From: Paramecium sonneborni
Taxonomy: Eukaryota; Ciliophora; Oligohymenophorea; Peniculida; Parameciidae
NCBI GenBank assembly: GCA_905182985.1
Contig: CAJJDN010000025.1
Span: 69,483-133,482, forward strand
DNA: 64,000 nt
Direction of reading: 5' to 3'
The notes under the pieces are model-generated. The model did not search any database. It was not told the DNA's origin and worked only from the letters and a program-made list of their open reading frames with translations. Shown piece after piece: positions 1-13,300 of this stretch. Position 1 is the first letter of the stretch, and every line of letters starts with the position of its first letter. A program made the position numbers and the translations under genes.

Positions 1-232
1 TAAATTATCAACATTTATATCATAAAGAATTGTAATTAGATTCAATTATGTTCTCTAATAATCCAATATAGAAATTAGTTGATGCGAATAATCTAAAACC
101 TTTATAAAAAATTACTAATATGTATAATATATATATAATTTTAAATAAAGAATATCAATTTAGTAAGGCCTAGAAAAATCTTTGATTAAATAAATAAATA
201 ATCCATAAGAAACTTTTTAAGGATTCTAATAA

Positions 233-560
233 ATGAGACAAGTTAATTAAGCAAATCAATCATTTCAACTAATAAAAGAAATAAGTTTTTGCCACCATAT
301 TTAATGCCTTTGATACAAAAAGGGAGAAAAAGATTAGTTTTAATGAACTTTATGATGTATATCAAGGACTTTATCCTGGACAAAATTATGAAGAGGTTGT
401 TGAATTGTTTAAAAAGTTGTTTTTGATAAAATGGATTTTCGGAATTACTAAATTTATAATAACAGCTGGAATGAATCGTCTCTCATAAAAAATAAAAATT
501 TATATCAAAATATTTGCTCTTTAAATTTTAAATGTGAAAAATTTAACTTTTTTATGATTA
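233..560 (+). pseudogene. Relic of a calcium-dependent protein kinase EF-hand region
   Basis: No frame stays open, but two adjoining pieces in different frames look like the EF-hand part of a CDPK. One reads AFDTKREKKISFNELYDVY followed by an LFKKLF helix. The next, one frame over, reads FDKMDF and then an EF-hand-like stretch ending NRSSLI-like (NESSLI). A TGA interrupts the frame of the only nearby ATG. No kinase domain lies upstream in the window. I infer a decayed duplicate, common in Paramecium after genome duplications; a short truncated gene with unseen introns is the alternative. Confidence 0.4.
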
Positions 561-722
561 AATAACGAAGAATTAAAATAATAATGTAATTATAAAATTA
601 AAAGTTAGATGACTTTTAACTAATTTAAGGTGTTAATATTTTCTCTTCTCTGTTTAATATAAATAAACTCAATTTATTTTTACTTTTTGATATTATAAAG
701 TCATTTTTATTAAAAATAATAA

Positions 723-935
723 ATGAACCAAGATGGTGTAGTATTAGAAAAAACAAAAAAAAAAACTAAAAGATTTGATAAACATAATCAACCTATTCTT
801 AAAGGAGTGTCAGCAAAAGCGGTCACGTTTAGAGATTAAATTGAAGGCATACCAATTTAAGACATTTATCTTGTTGAACGTTTATAATATTAAGAATAGA
901 AGAAAAAGTGTTCTTGCTCCTGTACTCTTCAATGA
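723..935 (+). CDS. Small basic protein with possible PP1-docking motif, 70 aa
   Basis: An intronless 70-residue reading frame ends at TGA and uses in-frame TAA and TAG as glutamine. It starts MNQDGVVLEKTKKKTKRF, is lysine-rich at the N-terminus and ends in a cysteine cluster (CSCSC). The stretch KAVTF fits the RVxF docking motif of protein phosphatase 1 regulators, but that motif is short and occurs by chance. The family is not recognised. It lies tail to tail with the next gene, 51 bp away. The function is unknown. Confidence 0.55.
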
Positions 936-986
936 TGTAAATAATGATTATACGGAATAATATAATATTTTTTTTATTTTATGATT

Positions 987-1993
987 TCATTAATAATATT
1001 TATTTTCTATGGGAACTTAAACTTTTTGTTCAATATGATAATCTTCTCTGTTATGTTATTTTGATAAGGCTTTTGGATCTAAATTAAAAATATTGTATTT
1101 ATAAATGTTATACCTAATTAGGAGACTTCATCACCCAAAGTATTTTATATCAATCTAATAGATTCAACAGGGAAACTATTATCTAATACATGCCAATAGT
1201 TTGGATCTCCTCTGAAAAATGTTAGATGACCTTCTTATTTTGTTTTTTCCTATAATAAAATTGAAAACAATTAAATTACTCCAATATTTTTAACTAAAGT
1301 GTGTAGATCAACAATTAGTTATCTAAAAACTGGATCATTTTCTTAAAGATTAAATCCAACCTTTTCATTTAAGTTTGGATGATAATCATCATCTAAATTA
1401 GTACAATTTAAATCTTGGAGAGCATTTTCATTCACTTCTTCCCATTATTCTCTTACAAAGCTAGCCATTACTTCTCTAATATCTTCACCTTAAAAAAAGT
1501 CTTATAGAGCATCTCCACCTCCAACTTGATTAGAATATACTAATTATTTATTTTTTTATATCTTACCTTTTTAAGATAAAGGCAATCCATATTTTTATTC
1601 ATATTGTTAAGTTGCAGTTTATACAGCTTCAGAATTGTTAATTTAGTCTTTTGTTAGTAATTTTAATCTTACTAATCTAAAAGATTCTTAATTATTATTA
1701 ATTACTTTTCTGTTGAAGTTTCATTCAAAGGATCACTGAATGTTACTTTTGCTACTCTATCAATTACAGGTTCATCATGTCTTACATAGTATTTTGAGTC
1801 ACGATAAGGAGTTTTGAAATCGTGTTCAATATGATTTATTTTCTCTGAAGCTGGTGCAGGGTATCTGAAAATATTATAACCCTAAAATATTTATATTTTA
1901 ACTCACTGGAGTCAGAATTCTAAACCATTACACTGATGGATGGAATAGAGTATTATATGCTCTATTTAACATGTCTTAATATACAGATTTCAT
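987..1993 (-). CDS. Conserved-looking protein of unknown function, 286 aa, five introns
   Basis: Starts MKSVYQDMLNRAYNTLF and is reconstructed with five introns at 1882-1906, 1677-1705, 1540-1566, 1250-1279 and 1079-1113 (25, 29, 27, 30 and 35 nt). All are GT..AG, and removing them gives a whole number of codons. The soluble protein has a GGGDALQDFF segment and an acidic centre (NLDDDYHPNL). There is no clear signal peptide or membrane segment. The basic, aromatic N-terminus would be compatible with a mitochondrial protein, but that is a guess. I do not recognise the family. Confidence 0.7.
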
Positions 1994-2019
1994 CCTCTTT
2001 TTTATTTAATAAAAATATT

Positions 2020-3178
2020 AATTAATTTTATCAACTAAGAATCTTTAGAAACTATCAAAGACAGATTGTAATTTCTTAATTAGATAAATAAATAACCAGA
2101 GATTCAATTATCAAATTAGGGATAGAATTAATTTTTAAAATCAAGTATTTGATAAACACAATTAATATTATTAATCATTTCTCTAAAAAGAGGAAGATTC
2201 TATTACAGTAGCAAAGATTAAATTCTCAAATTAAACAAACCTAATCTAATGTTATTGTATTTAGACAATATCCTATATATTTTTAAAGTCTAAATGAAGG
2301 AAAAAAATTAAATTATTATTTAAGAAACTATCCATCAAAAATTAATCATTACGAACTTTTAATTAGAACACTGAGTAAAAATTTTGACAAAGAAATGAAT
2401 TGGAGGGTTTATATTTATTAACTCGTTTAAGTTATTTCCTTCTTAGAAAGTAATGACTTTTACTTTAAGATTAACATCAAAAGTTAGTAAAATAATTATT
2501 CCATAAATTGCTTTTTAAGAAACATAATCAAAAGTTAACAGATAAACTTATTTATATTATTAATAATCACTTTTTTATTAAGAAGTTGCAGTTAACTAAA
2601 GTTTATGAATTAAATACAAAATAACATCTATATGATAATTTGATGGATTATCTTAATAAAAAAGGAGAGGAAATATTTAAAGTAATTTAGTTAATTTCCT
2701 ATTTTGGAAAGATTTTATTATTCTTTTTTTTATTTTTCATTTAATCGAAATTCTATTCAGATATCCAACACTTACAGTCAACAGTAAATTGTTTGTGAAT
2801 ATCAAATGAGTTTACAGAATTTTTATTACTCTCTTATAATTTTTCAAGATGAAAGCAGAATGGATATTTAGAGCTTGAAAAAGATTATGTTTAATAAAAA
2901 TTTGATATAAATAATTTTGAGAAGAGAATTAAGAGTTGGAGGATTTTTCTTTATTGAAGTCAGCAATATTATTTTAGGTATAACAATGTTTAATATTGTT
3001 GTTGGTATTATCATTGATAATTTAAAAGTTCAGAAGAAGAAAGCAACAAATTGAATGATATAGATAGAGTTGTTTGATAATTGCATTATTTGTGATAACT
3101 TTAAGTGTTCTAGGAAAACTGATGAATTGAGATTAAAAAATAAATGGAATAATCTTATATATGTATTTTTATTAAATT
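2020..3178 (+). pseudogene. Relic of a Ca2+-release (IP3/ryanodine receptor type) channel C-terminus
   Basis: Fragments in shifting frames resemble the pore end of ciliate intracellular Ca2+-release channels. They include an FFFIEVSNI...FNIVVGIIIDNL membrane helix, then in a neighbouring frame a SSEEESNKLNDIDRV piece. After that come a paired cysteine motif (NCIICDNF) and KNKWNNLIYVF, the order seen after the last transmembrane helix of IP3 receptors. TGA codons interrupt every frame and no start can be set. Upstream sequence (2020-2700) has coding-like but broken stretches. I infer a decayed paralogue; the family assignment is from motif order only. Confidence 0.4.
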
Positions 3179-3612
3179 TCATGCTTATTTAAGTTTATCC
3201 TTTTGCGATTTAATTTACTTATTTTTATTATTATCTTATGCTTTTTAATTGGTTGTTTCTGTTTATGTTTAATTTTATTTCGCTTTTAATTTCCTTTATT
3301 CAATTTGTTTTCTGGCAGCATCAGCATTTGGAAAATTCTCTGGGTCTTTGATGATCATTATAACATAAATTGCTATAATTAATTATATTGAAACAACAGC
3401 TGATATACCAGCACTTACCTCTCCTATAGATTCTCTTAATCCGAAAAACATTGTAAAAGGTATAATTAAGACTAGGATAAAAATAAGGCAAAATTACTAA
3501 GCTACCCTACTATTATGAAGAGGAATACCAAAACTAAAAATAATTGTATCAAAATAACTTACAAGTAATATGGAGGTGGCTCTTAGAAATTTTGATCATT
3601 TTTTTTTTTCAT
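3179..3612 (-). CDS. VMA21: VMA21-like V-ATPase assembly protein
   Basis: A protein of 134 aa with one 29-nt intron at 3534-3562. It begins MKKKNDQNFQEPPPYYFF, then has two hydrophobic segments (FCLIFILVLIIPFTMFFGL and, after SAGISAVVSI, QLIIAIYVIMII) and a long polar glutamine/lysine-rich tail. Two helices joined by a short loop with an S/A-G-I-x-A-V-V second helix is the pattern of VMA21, the ER membrane chaperone needed to assemble the V0 sector of the vacuolar ATPase. The tail is longer than in yeast. The ATG at 3610-3612 was chosen because the downstream ATG is out of frame. Assignment is from topology and pattern only. Confidence 0.6.
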
Positions 3613-4316
3613 TAAAATTTAAATAGTAATATTTAATCAAAGTAGGAATAGCTTAAGGAAAAAATTTCTTTTCATATAATTCAAACCTTATTTAGAATTC
3701 GTCAACAATTTTTAAAGTTTTGCTAAAATTCAAGTATTGAAGAGTGAATTTTCAACTCTTTTCTTAACATTTGTTTTACCAAGGGGCTTCAAATATTCAT
3801 TACTAATAATTGAATTTAATAGATTATTTCTAAACTTACATGCTTTTATATTAATTCTGTTTCTAACATAATACAAAAAGTCTGCATAAAGCAATCAATT
3901 GTATTTTTTATAAGATTATCTTTCTGTTAGGACTCTTTCTCTATTAGACTACTACATTAATTTAGGAAAAATTCTTCTAAATGATATACTTTTATAAAAT
4001 TAATTTTCTTTTGAAAATTCATCTTTCTGTTGATTGAATTTAAAATAGAGAGAGTATATATTCTTAAGGAAGCTGTTTAAAAACCAGTTCTTATAGAAAT
4101 TACAATATTGGATGATTAAGATTCTTGACTAATAACTGTTGTTGTTTAGATATAATTAAAAAAAATAAAAGAACAATATAATTATTGAACTCATAATGAG
4201 AATTTATGATAGCGAGATGAAACAAAATAAAATAACATCTAGTTAATAGAATGATTCCTTAATTAATAAGCTAAATAGATAGAAGCATAATGATTATTTA
4301 TTAATTTATAATTAAA
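3613..4316. other. Intergenic stretch without a recognisable gene
   Basis: About 700 bp of very AT-rich sequence between the VMA21-like gene and the dynein heavy chain, both of which start here and run outward. A short open stretch near 4030-4120 is cut by TGA and has no start. I see no RNA gene. The last 150 bp should hold the dynein promoter. Confidence 0.5.
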
Positions 4317-7300
4317 ATGTCAAATCTAATAGCCTCTCCTTCAAAGAAGGCTTAATTTAAATTTAGCAAGGAGCGATTTCAATATAGAATTCTTCATAAA
4401 TAAGAGAAGCCAATAGAGGAAGACTACGATCCAAATGCTAATTAAAAAGTGGCTTTAAGTAAAGAGGAATATTTTTTTCAGAAAAGAGAAGAAAATAACT
4501 CAATTGATTTATAGTAATTGCTGTTGAGCAAAGTAATTATTTAAAATAAGTTTAGGGAGTTGATTTTAATGATCCAACTTAACACTTGAGATAGCTTCCG
4601 TTACAAATACATGATGATGTTGGATTGGAACAAGTGTTTGTAGATGATAGAATAGAGTTTGAGAATGTGTTATTTGATGAATAGCCTTATGAAGTAACAG
4701 CAAAGATTGTAATTTGTAATGAGAACAATGTTACATTTGAAAGAGGGTAAGTGATTGGATATGATGAAGAAAAGAAGAAATTTAAATGTATATTGCCATC
4801 ATTAGGTAAACGTTTAATACCCAGAGTCTATTTGTGTTTTGATCATGAGAATCATTATAAATGGGCTGATCGATTTGCATTAGCATGGTATCATAGAATT
4901 GTAGCACATTCATTATTAAAAAAGAGTGCTTTCATTTAATGTATGCCAAAAGATCATTTACCAGATATGCCTAATGAATAAAAAAAGAAAATCGAAGATT
5001 TAATCAGAAAAAATAAAAAACTAGAATTTAGTGAAATTAGTGCTCTAATGATGGATGCTGCTATTGATTATTAATTGTTAATGAATAGAATTCTATTTGA
5101 TTATCATTTAACAGCTAATCCAACTGATCTTGTACCACATGGTTTAGTTTTACCAGAAGTTTAAATTAAAAAAGATCCTAATTATTATGGAATGTTACCA
5201 TTAGAAGCAAAAAAAGGAGCAAAAGAAGTTTATATGTGGACTCCACATGAAGTATTCTTTAATGAACCTAAAAGTTTTACAGAAATTTTTAAAGAATTCT
5301 TATTAAATAGTATTATGGCTAGTCCAGAATCAGTTAAATGTTTATAGTTGGTTACTGAAAAATGCAATTAATTGTAGGAATTAGAATATTTTTATATTAA
5401 TGGATAAAGTCAGCCACCTTATAAATTAGAGGAATTTAAATAAAATAATGATTCCTAATTAGTAACATCAATGAGTAAATTAAGAAAAGATTTTATGGAA
5501 GATGTTGAGAAAATTATTCTTAAATAATTCGGAGAAAAAGAACAACCTTAAAAGGATAAGGAGAAAGATACTAAAGAAAAAGAGAAAGATAATAAAGAAA
5601 AGGAGGATAAAGAAAAACCTAAAGAAAAAGAAAAGGATAAAGACAAAGAGAAAGACAAGGAGAAAGATAAGGAGAAAGAAATTAATAAAGATAAAGATAA
5701 AAATAAAGTAGCTTAAAAGTGGTTTAATTTAAAAGAAACTGAAAGGACTAATTATGATAAAGGAAGACTTAAGAAATTTTTTGCATGTGTAAGACTTATG
5801 ATTTAGGATGCTATTTTGAATTTATCATAAAAGTCATTTAATAATTATGATAAATATATTAGAAGTTATATACCTACTAATGTTATAATTAATGGACCTG
5901 ATGATGTGGTAAATGAATTTGCAGATGGATTAGTTTTAAGTTCCAAGAATCCAGATAGTTTTCATGATCCAAGAGCAGTGAAACCATTATTTACAATTGA
6001 ATTACTTAAAGCAATTAACGAGGATAATTTTTGCTATTCAACAATGATACGAAATTATACAACAACAATTTTGATAATATTTAATAAAGCATTAGAAGAT
6101 TTAGCTAAAATACCTGATTTAGAACCAAAATTAATGAAAGAAATATTTAAAGGAACAAGATCTGAAATGTATTATAAGGTACCTTAAAAGTCATAGATTA
6201 CAAATGATCCTTTTGGTAATTAAGATCCTTATTTTTTTGATGAAAATATATGGGTTAATAAATTATTTGATTCATTAAGTGAACACTTAGATAAATCATT
6301 TGTTGCATTAGATGAATATTTGAAATGTTTTTAAGTTTACAAAGAAATCTTAATGATAAGACCAGAAGAATATATAAAAACAGTTGATAATGAAGAAAAA
6401 CCAAAAGAAACAGAATTAATAAGAGATGAAATATTCGAGTTATAAAAAAAAGAAGAGAAATTGAAATTATAGATACCTGATTAAATACAAGTGGGATGTT
6501 TCAAAGTTAATTGCAAAGAAATTAGTTAATTATTGACAGGTAAATATCAACAATTATACAAATTGTTGATAGAAGTAATTGTAAAGAGAGTAAAATAATC
6601 AACATTATTATTATATGATGAAATTTAGAAAGTGAAATTGAGATTGAATGAACCTCCAGTAGATATTGAAAAATTAACAGAAATCAAATAATATATGGTA
6701 AATTTACCACTTGAATTGGAAAAGGTAAAAGAGGATATAGATAAATCATGCGAATTATATGATTTATTAGAACCATTTAAAGTTAGATTTTAACATGAAG
6801 ATATTCAAAGAAGATGGTAAGTTTATGGAGGACCAAAAGAAATAATGGAATTAGTAGAAATAAGATCATAAGCATTAGAAAAGGAAAAGGGTCTATTCTA
6901 AGATAAAATGAAACAAGAGTAGGATTTCTTTTTAGAATAAGTAAAATCATTATAAATAACAATATCAACATTCTATTCATATTAAAATATGGATGATCAT
7001 GAGAGTGTAGCTTAGAGAGTGAGAGGAATAAATGATTAATTATAAAAGTTTTAAGAAAATGCTAGATAATTTAATTCTAGAGAATTATTATTTGAAATGG
7101 AATAAACTGATTATAGTGTAATATAATAGATGGTAAAAGAATTCAGACCATATTCAGATTTATGGTTGACAACCAATTAATGGTTTAAGAATATTGAACA
7201 TTGGAGAAATGATGATTTTGAAAAATTAGATGCAGATTATTGTGAGAAGTTTATGGAAGAAGCTTATAAGACTACAGCATTAGTCAATAAAAATTTTAGT

Positions 7301-10300
7301 GATAAGGATATTTAACCAGTTTTAAAAATTGGTTAAAATGTTCGTTCTTTTTTGGAAGAATTTAAACCAAAAGTCCCATTGATGGTTGCATTAAGAAAAT
7401 AAGGTATGAAAGAGAGGCATTGGGAATAAGTCTCTTAAAAATTAGGATAAGAAGTTAAACCGGTTCCAGGATTTACATTTACAAAAGCTGTTGACATGGG
7501 ATTAATGAAGATTGTTGAAGATTGTATGGAAATAGGAGAAAGAGCTTATAAAGAATTTCAAATAGAAACTATGCTTAATTCTATGATGGGTTAATGGGAA
7601 TAAATTAATTTTGATGTTGCTGGATATAAGAATATCTCATTTATTATTAGAGGATTTGATGATATAGGCAATACTTTAGATGAACATATTGTAAATACAT
7701 AAGCTATGCTTTTTTCACCATTTAAAAAACCTTTTGAAGGACTTCTTAATGATTGGAACAGTACTTTAAAAAAAGTTAGTGATATTCTTGAAGTTTGGGC
7801 TAAAGTATAAGTAAATTGGATGTATTTGTAACCTATTTTTGATAGTTAAGATATCATAAAATAATTACCCTTAGAATCAAAAAGATTTAAGGTGGTTGAT
7901 CAAAATTGGAAATTAATAATGATTAATGCTAAGAATACTTTGAATGTTTTAAAAGTTTGTTCAGCTGAAGGCCTACTAGAGAAACTTACTGAAGGTTATA
8001 ATAGTTTAGAATAAATTCAAAAGGAATTAAATAATTACTTGGAGAGAAAAAGAGAAAGATTTGCTAGATTTTATTTCCTATCTAATGATGATTTATTGGA
8101 GATATTATCATAAACTAAAGAACCAACAGCTGTGTAACCTCATTTAAGAAAAGTATTTGAAAATGTCAATTAAATTGAATTTGATGGTAGTAAGAAAATT
8201 CATGCAATGTTCTCAGCAGAAGGAGAAAAAATCAATTTTGTAAAAGTTATTGATCCAAATCATAAAAATGTAGAAGATTGGATGAATGATGTAGAAGATT
8301 AAATGAAATAGAGTGTTAGAGCAGCTTTACTTAATTCAGTTCATTAATATGTAGAAACACCAAGAATTAAATGGGTAACTATGCATCCTGGACAATGTGT
8401 TTTAAATGGATCATAAGTACATTGGACAAAAGAGGTTGAAACAGCCATCAAAGGTTAAAAAGTTAAATAGTATTTGGAATAATTACAAGCTTAATTGAAT
8501 AACTTAGTTGATTTAGTCAGAACAAAATTAACTAAAATGTAAATGGTTACAATAAATGCATTGATTGTTATTGATGTACATGCTAAAGATGTTGTAGAAT
8601 TGTTACAAAAAGAGAGTGTTGAAGATGTGTCAGCATTTGAATGGATATCACAGTTAAGATATTATTGGGAATAGGACAATTGTTATGTAAAATGTATTTA
8701 AACAAACTTCCCTTATGGTTATGAGTATTTAGGAAATACATTGAGATTGGTCATCACTCCTCTTACTGATAAATGTTATATGACACTTATGGGAGCATTA
8801 AAATTGAATTTAGGTGGTGCACCTGCAGGACCAGCAGGTACTGGTAAAACAGAATCAACAAAAGATTTAGCTAAAGCTTTGGCGAAATAATGTGTTGTTT
8901 TTAATTGTTCAGATTAAATGGATTATATTATGGTAGGTAAATTCTTTAAAGGGTTAGCAAGTGCTGGAGCATGGGCTTGTTTTGATGAATTTAATCGTAT
9001 CAATATAGAAGTGTTATCTGTTATTGCATAATAATTATTGATTCTATTCGGAAAGAAAGCTGAAGGTGCTCCTTCTGCAGATTTTGAAGGTAGTTCAATT
9101 CGTTTAGATCCAACTTTTTCAGTATTTATTACAATGAATCCTGGTTATGCTGGTAGAACTGAATTACCAGATAATTTAAAGGCTCTTTTTAGACCAGTAG
9201 CTATGATGGTTCCTGATTATGCTTTAATTGGAGAAATTATGCTTTACTCTTTTGGATTTAAAAAAGGTAGAGAATTAGCAAAAAAGATGGTTTATACATT
9301 TAAATTAAGTTCAGAATAATTAAGTTCTTAAGATCATTATGATTATGGTATGAGAGCAGTAAGATCAGTTATTAATGCAGCAGGTTTATTAAAAGCAGCT
9401 GATCCAGATTAAGATGAAGATCGTTTACTATTAAGAGCTTTGATGGATGTTAATGTACCTAAATTCTTGAAAGATGATTTACCTCTATTTAGCAATATTA
9501 TTAAAGATCTATTTCCAGGTATTGATAAACCTGAAGTTGATATAGGAGAATTATTGGTTCAAATATAAGAAGCGTGCAAAAATATGAATTTATAATGTAC
9601 TGAATCTTTCTTAGTAAAAATTAATTAACTTTACGATACAATCTAAGTAAGACATGGATTAATGTTGGTTGGGCCAACAGGTGGTGGCAAGACTAGTAAT
9701 TATAATGTTTTAGCTCGTTCTCTTTCAGCTCTATAAAATACTTTGTATTATAAAGTACATACTCACATTTTGAATCCTAAATCTATTACAATGGGATAAT
9801 TATATGGTCAATTTAATGAATAGACTAGAGAATGGAATGATGGAATATTAGCCTATACTGTGAGAGAAGTATGTAGAGATCAAACATCTGAAAGACATTG
9901 GATTATGTTTGATGGTCCTGTTGATGCTATTTGGATAGAATCTATGAATACTGTGTTGGATGATAATAAAAAATTATGTTTAAACTCAGGATAAATATTA
10001 ACCTTGACTCCTTATATGACTATGATGTTTGAAGTTGAAGATCTAGCTGTTGCTTCACCTGCTACTGTTAGTAGATGTGGTATGGTTTATATGGAACCTG
10101 TTTCTTTGGGTTTATAACCACTTATTAAATCTTGGCTTAATACATTACCACCTCATTGCAGAGATAGACCTAAAATTATAACTTAATTAAGCATGTTGTT
10201 TGAATAATATCTAGAACCTACTTTAGAATTCATGAGAAAAAATCTCAAAGAAGTTGTAGGTACTTTTAATAATAATCTTACTTAATCATTATGTAGATTA

Positions 10301-13300
10301 CTTAATTGCTATTTACATTAATACAAAGATACAGAAATCAAAAAAGTGCCTAAGGAGGATATTGACAATCTAGAATAATAGATTGAACCAATTTTCGCTT
10401 TTTGTTTAACTTGGAGTTTGTGTTGCACTGTGGATTAAAATGGAAGAGAGAAAATTAACTTATACATCAAAGAATAGTTTAGTAAATCAAAAGCTAATTT
10501 CCCTCAAGAGGGAGCTATTTTTGATTATCTATTTAATGAGCGTACAAAATAATGGACACATTGGGATGATCAGTTTAAATCTTATGAAGTTGATCCTAAA
10601 TTAACTTATTCAGAAATTTTAATTCCTACAACTGACTCAACAAGAAATATGCATTTAATGAAAACACTCTTATCGAATATGTATCACTGTCTATTTCCTG
10701 GACCCACTGGTACAGGAAAAACTGTGAATGCTATGAATTTACTAATATAGAGAATGGGAGAAGACTATCAGTATATGTCTTTATCATTTTCAGCATAGAC
10801 TAGTGCCAATTAAACTTAAGATACAATTGATTCAAAATTAACCAAAAGAAGAAAAGGATATTATGGTCCTCCTCCTCCTAAAAAGTGCATAATCTTTGTA
10901 GACGATCTTAACATGCCAAAGAAGGAAGAATATGGAGCATAACCACCAATAGAATTATTAAGATAATTTATGGACCATAAAGGTTGGTATAATAGAAAGG
11001 AATTGTTCTTTATGAATTTATAAGACATTATATTGTTATCAGCTATGGGTCCTCCTGGAGGTGGAAGAAGTGCAATTACAAATAGATTAATGAGACATTA
11101 TAATATCATCGCCTATACAGAATTAGGTTAATCAACAATTAAATAGATATTTGGAACTCTTGTAAGTTCATTTTTAAGAAGATTTAGTGAAGACATAAGA
11201 AATTAAATTGGTAATTTAGTAGATACAGTACTATAAGTGTATGAAAGAGTAAAACGAGAACTATTACCAACCCCTAAGAAATCTCATTATACTTTTAACT
11301 TGAGAGATATTAATAAAGTATTCTAAGGAATTTGTTCAGCTTCATAAAAATATTGCACAGATGCTAAAGCAATTATACAATTATGGTTCCATGAGAATAT
11401 GAGAGTGTTTCATGATAGATTGATTAATTCAGAGGATAGAGAATATTTGATATCGATATTGGAGGAATTATTTGCTCGTTTTGGTTAGGAGAAAGAAAAC
11501 ATTCTAAGTTTGGATCGCATAATTTTTGCTGATTTCTAATAAGGAAGGGATGTAGAACCTAGACATTACTTTTTAGTTAATGATTTAAAGAAGTTATCTA
11601 ATTAAATGTATGAATTTTAGTAAGAATACAATGCAGATCCTTCATTTGCAGGATTGGGTGGTAAAAAATCAATGAAATTGGTATTGTTCTTAGATGCTTG
11701 TGAACACATTTGTCGTATTAGTAGAGTATTGAGATAACCATAAGGAAATGCACTATTATTGGGAGTTGGAGGTAGTGGTAGATAATCTTTGGCTAAGATG
11801 GCCACATTCATCTCATACTATAGATTATTTTAGATTGAAGTTATTAAGACATATAATATGAGATCATGGAGAGAAGATGTAAAGAAAGTATTAATGATGG
11901 CAGGAGTAGAGAATAGAGGAGTATCATTTATATTTGTGGATACATAAATAATAAATGAATAAATGTTAGAAGATATGAATTCAATATTGAATTCAGGAGA
12001 TGTCACAAATCTCTATTAAGATAAAGATATGGATGAAATTATTACATCATGTAAAGGAGAATGTTTGAAAAGAAATTTATAGCCAACTCCTAATAATATT
12101 TTTGCTTAGTATTTAGCTAGAGTAAAGAATAATATCCATTTAATATTGGCGATGTCTCCATTAAGTGATAAATTTCAAACACGTTTACGTATGTTCCCTT
12201 CTTTAGTAAATTGTTGTACAATTGATTGGTTTACTGAATGGCCAGAAGAAGCCTTGGTAGGTGTAGGAAGAGGTTAATTAACAGAATATGCAACTGAATT
12301 TGGTTTTAGTGAATAATTAGAGAAAATTGTAGAAATGTGTAAAATTATGCATAAATCAGTGGAATAAGTCTCAGTCTAATATTAATAACAATTACGTCGT
12401 TATAATTATGTTACTCCAACAAGTTTCTTAGAATTAATAACTATGTTTAAGACAGTTAATAATGAAAAGAAGAATGAACTTAAGTTTTAAATAAATCGTC
12501 TAAAAAGTGGATTGGATAAATTGATTGCTGCTAATGAGGCAGTATCAGAAATGCAAATTTAATTAAAAGATATGCAACCTAAATTAGAGGAGGCTGCTAT
12601 AGAAACAGAAAAAGTCATGGCCAGATTAGAAATTGATAAAAAAGAAGCAGATGAAACTTAGAAAGTAGTTTCTGTTGAAGAAGCGGAAGCCCAAATAGAA
12701 ACTAAAAAAGCTAATGAAATAAAGAGAGAAGCAGAAGAATCAGTTGCTGAAGCTAATCGTATTTTAGAAACAACTTTAATTGAAGTGTAAAAATTAAAAA
12801 AAGAACATTTAGTAGAAGTCAAAGCATTACCTAATCCTCCTAGGGCTGCAATTATTACTCTTGGAGGTTGTGTTATTCTACTTTAAGACTTCATCAAAGA
12901 ATAAGGAGGTGAAATTTAAATGATGAAGGATGAAACAGGTATGAAAAAAGTTGAAGATTTTTTCAGCACAGCCAAAAAATATTTACTCAATGATACTAAA
13001 ACACTTTTAGATTAATTACTAGATTACAAGAGAGATAATATTAATTAAGCATATATTAGAAAACTAGAATAAAAAATTATTGGTGATCCAGATTTCAAAT
13101 TAGAAAGAGCAAATACTTGCAGTTTAGCTATTAAATATATGTACAGTTGGTGCTAAGCCATGTATGATTACAATAAAATATTCTTATAAACTCAACCCTT
13201 AAGAGATAAGTTAGCTTAAGCTCAAATGATTGTTGATTAGAAATAAGCTTTACTTAAAGTAAAAAAAGAACAATTAGATGCAGTCAATGCTAAAATCAAA

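Noticed and set aside
4750..4775. Possible second intron (GTAAGT) near the dynein start
   Set aside because: The stretch is in frame and has no stop, and reading through keeps the protein continuous into [11 protein letters not shown].
5502..5711. Lys/Arg-rich open frame of about 69 residues
   Set aside because: It is the alternative frame of the repetitive KE-rich tract inside the dynein heavy chain.
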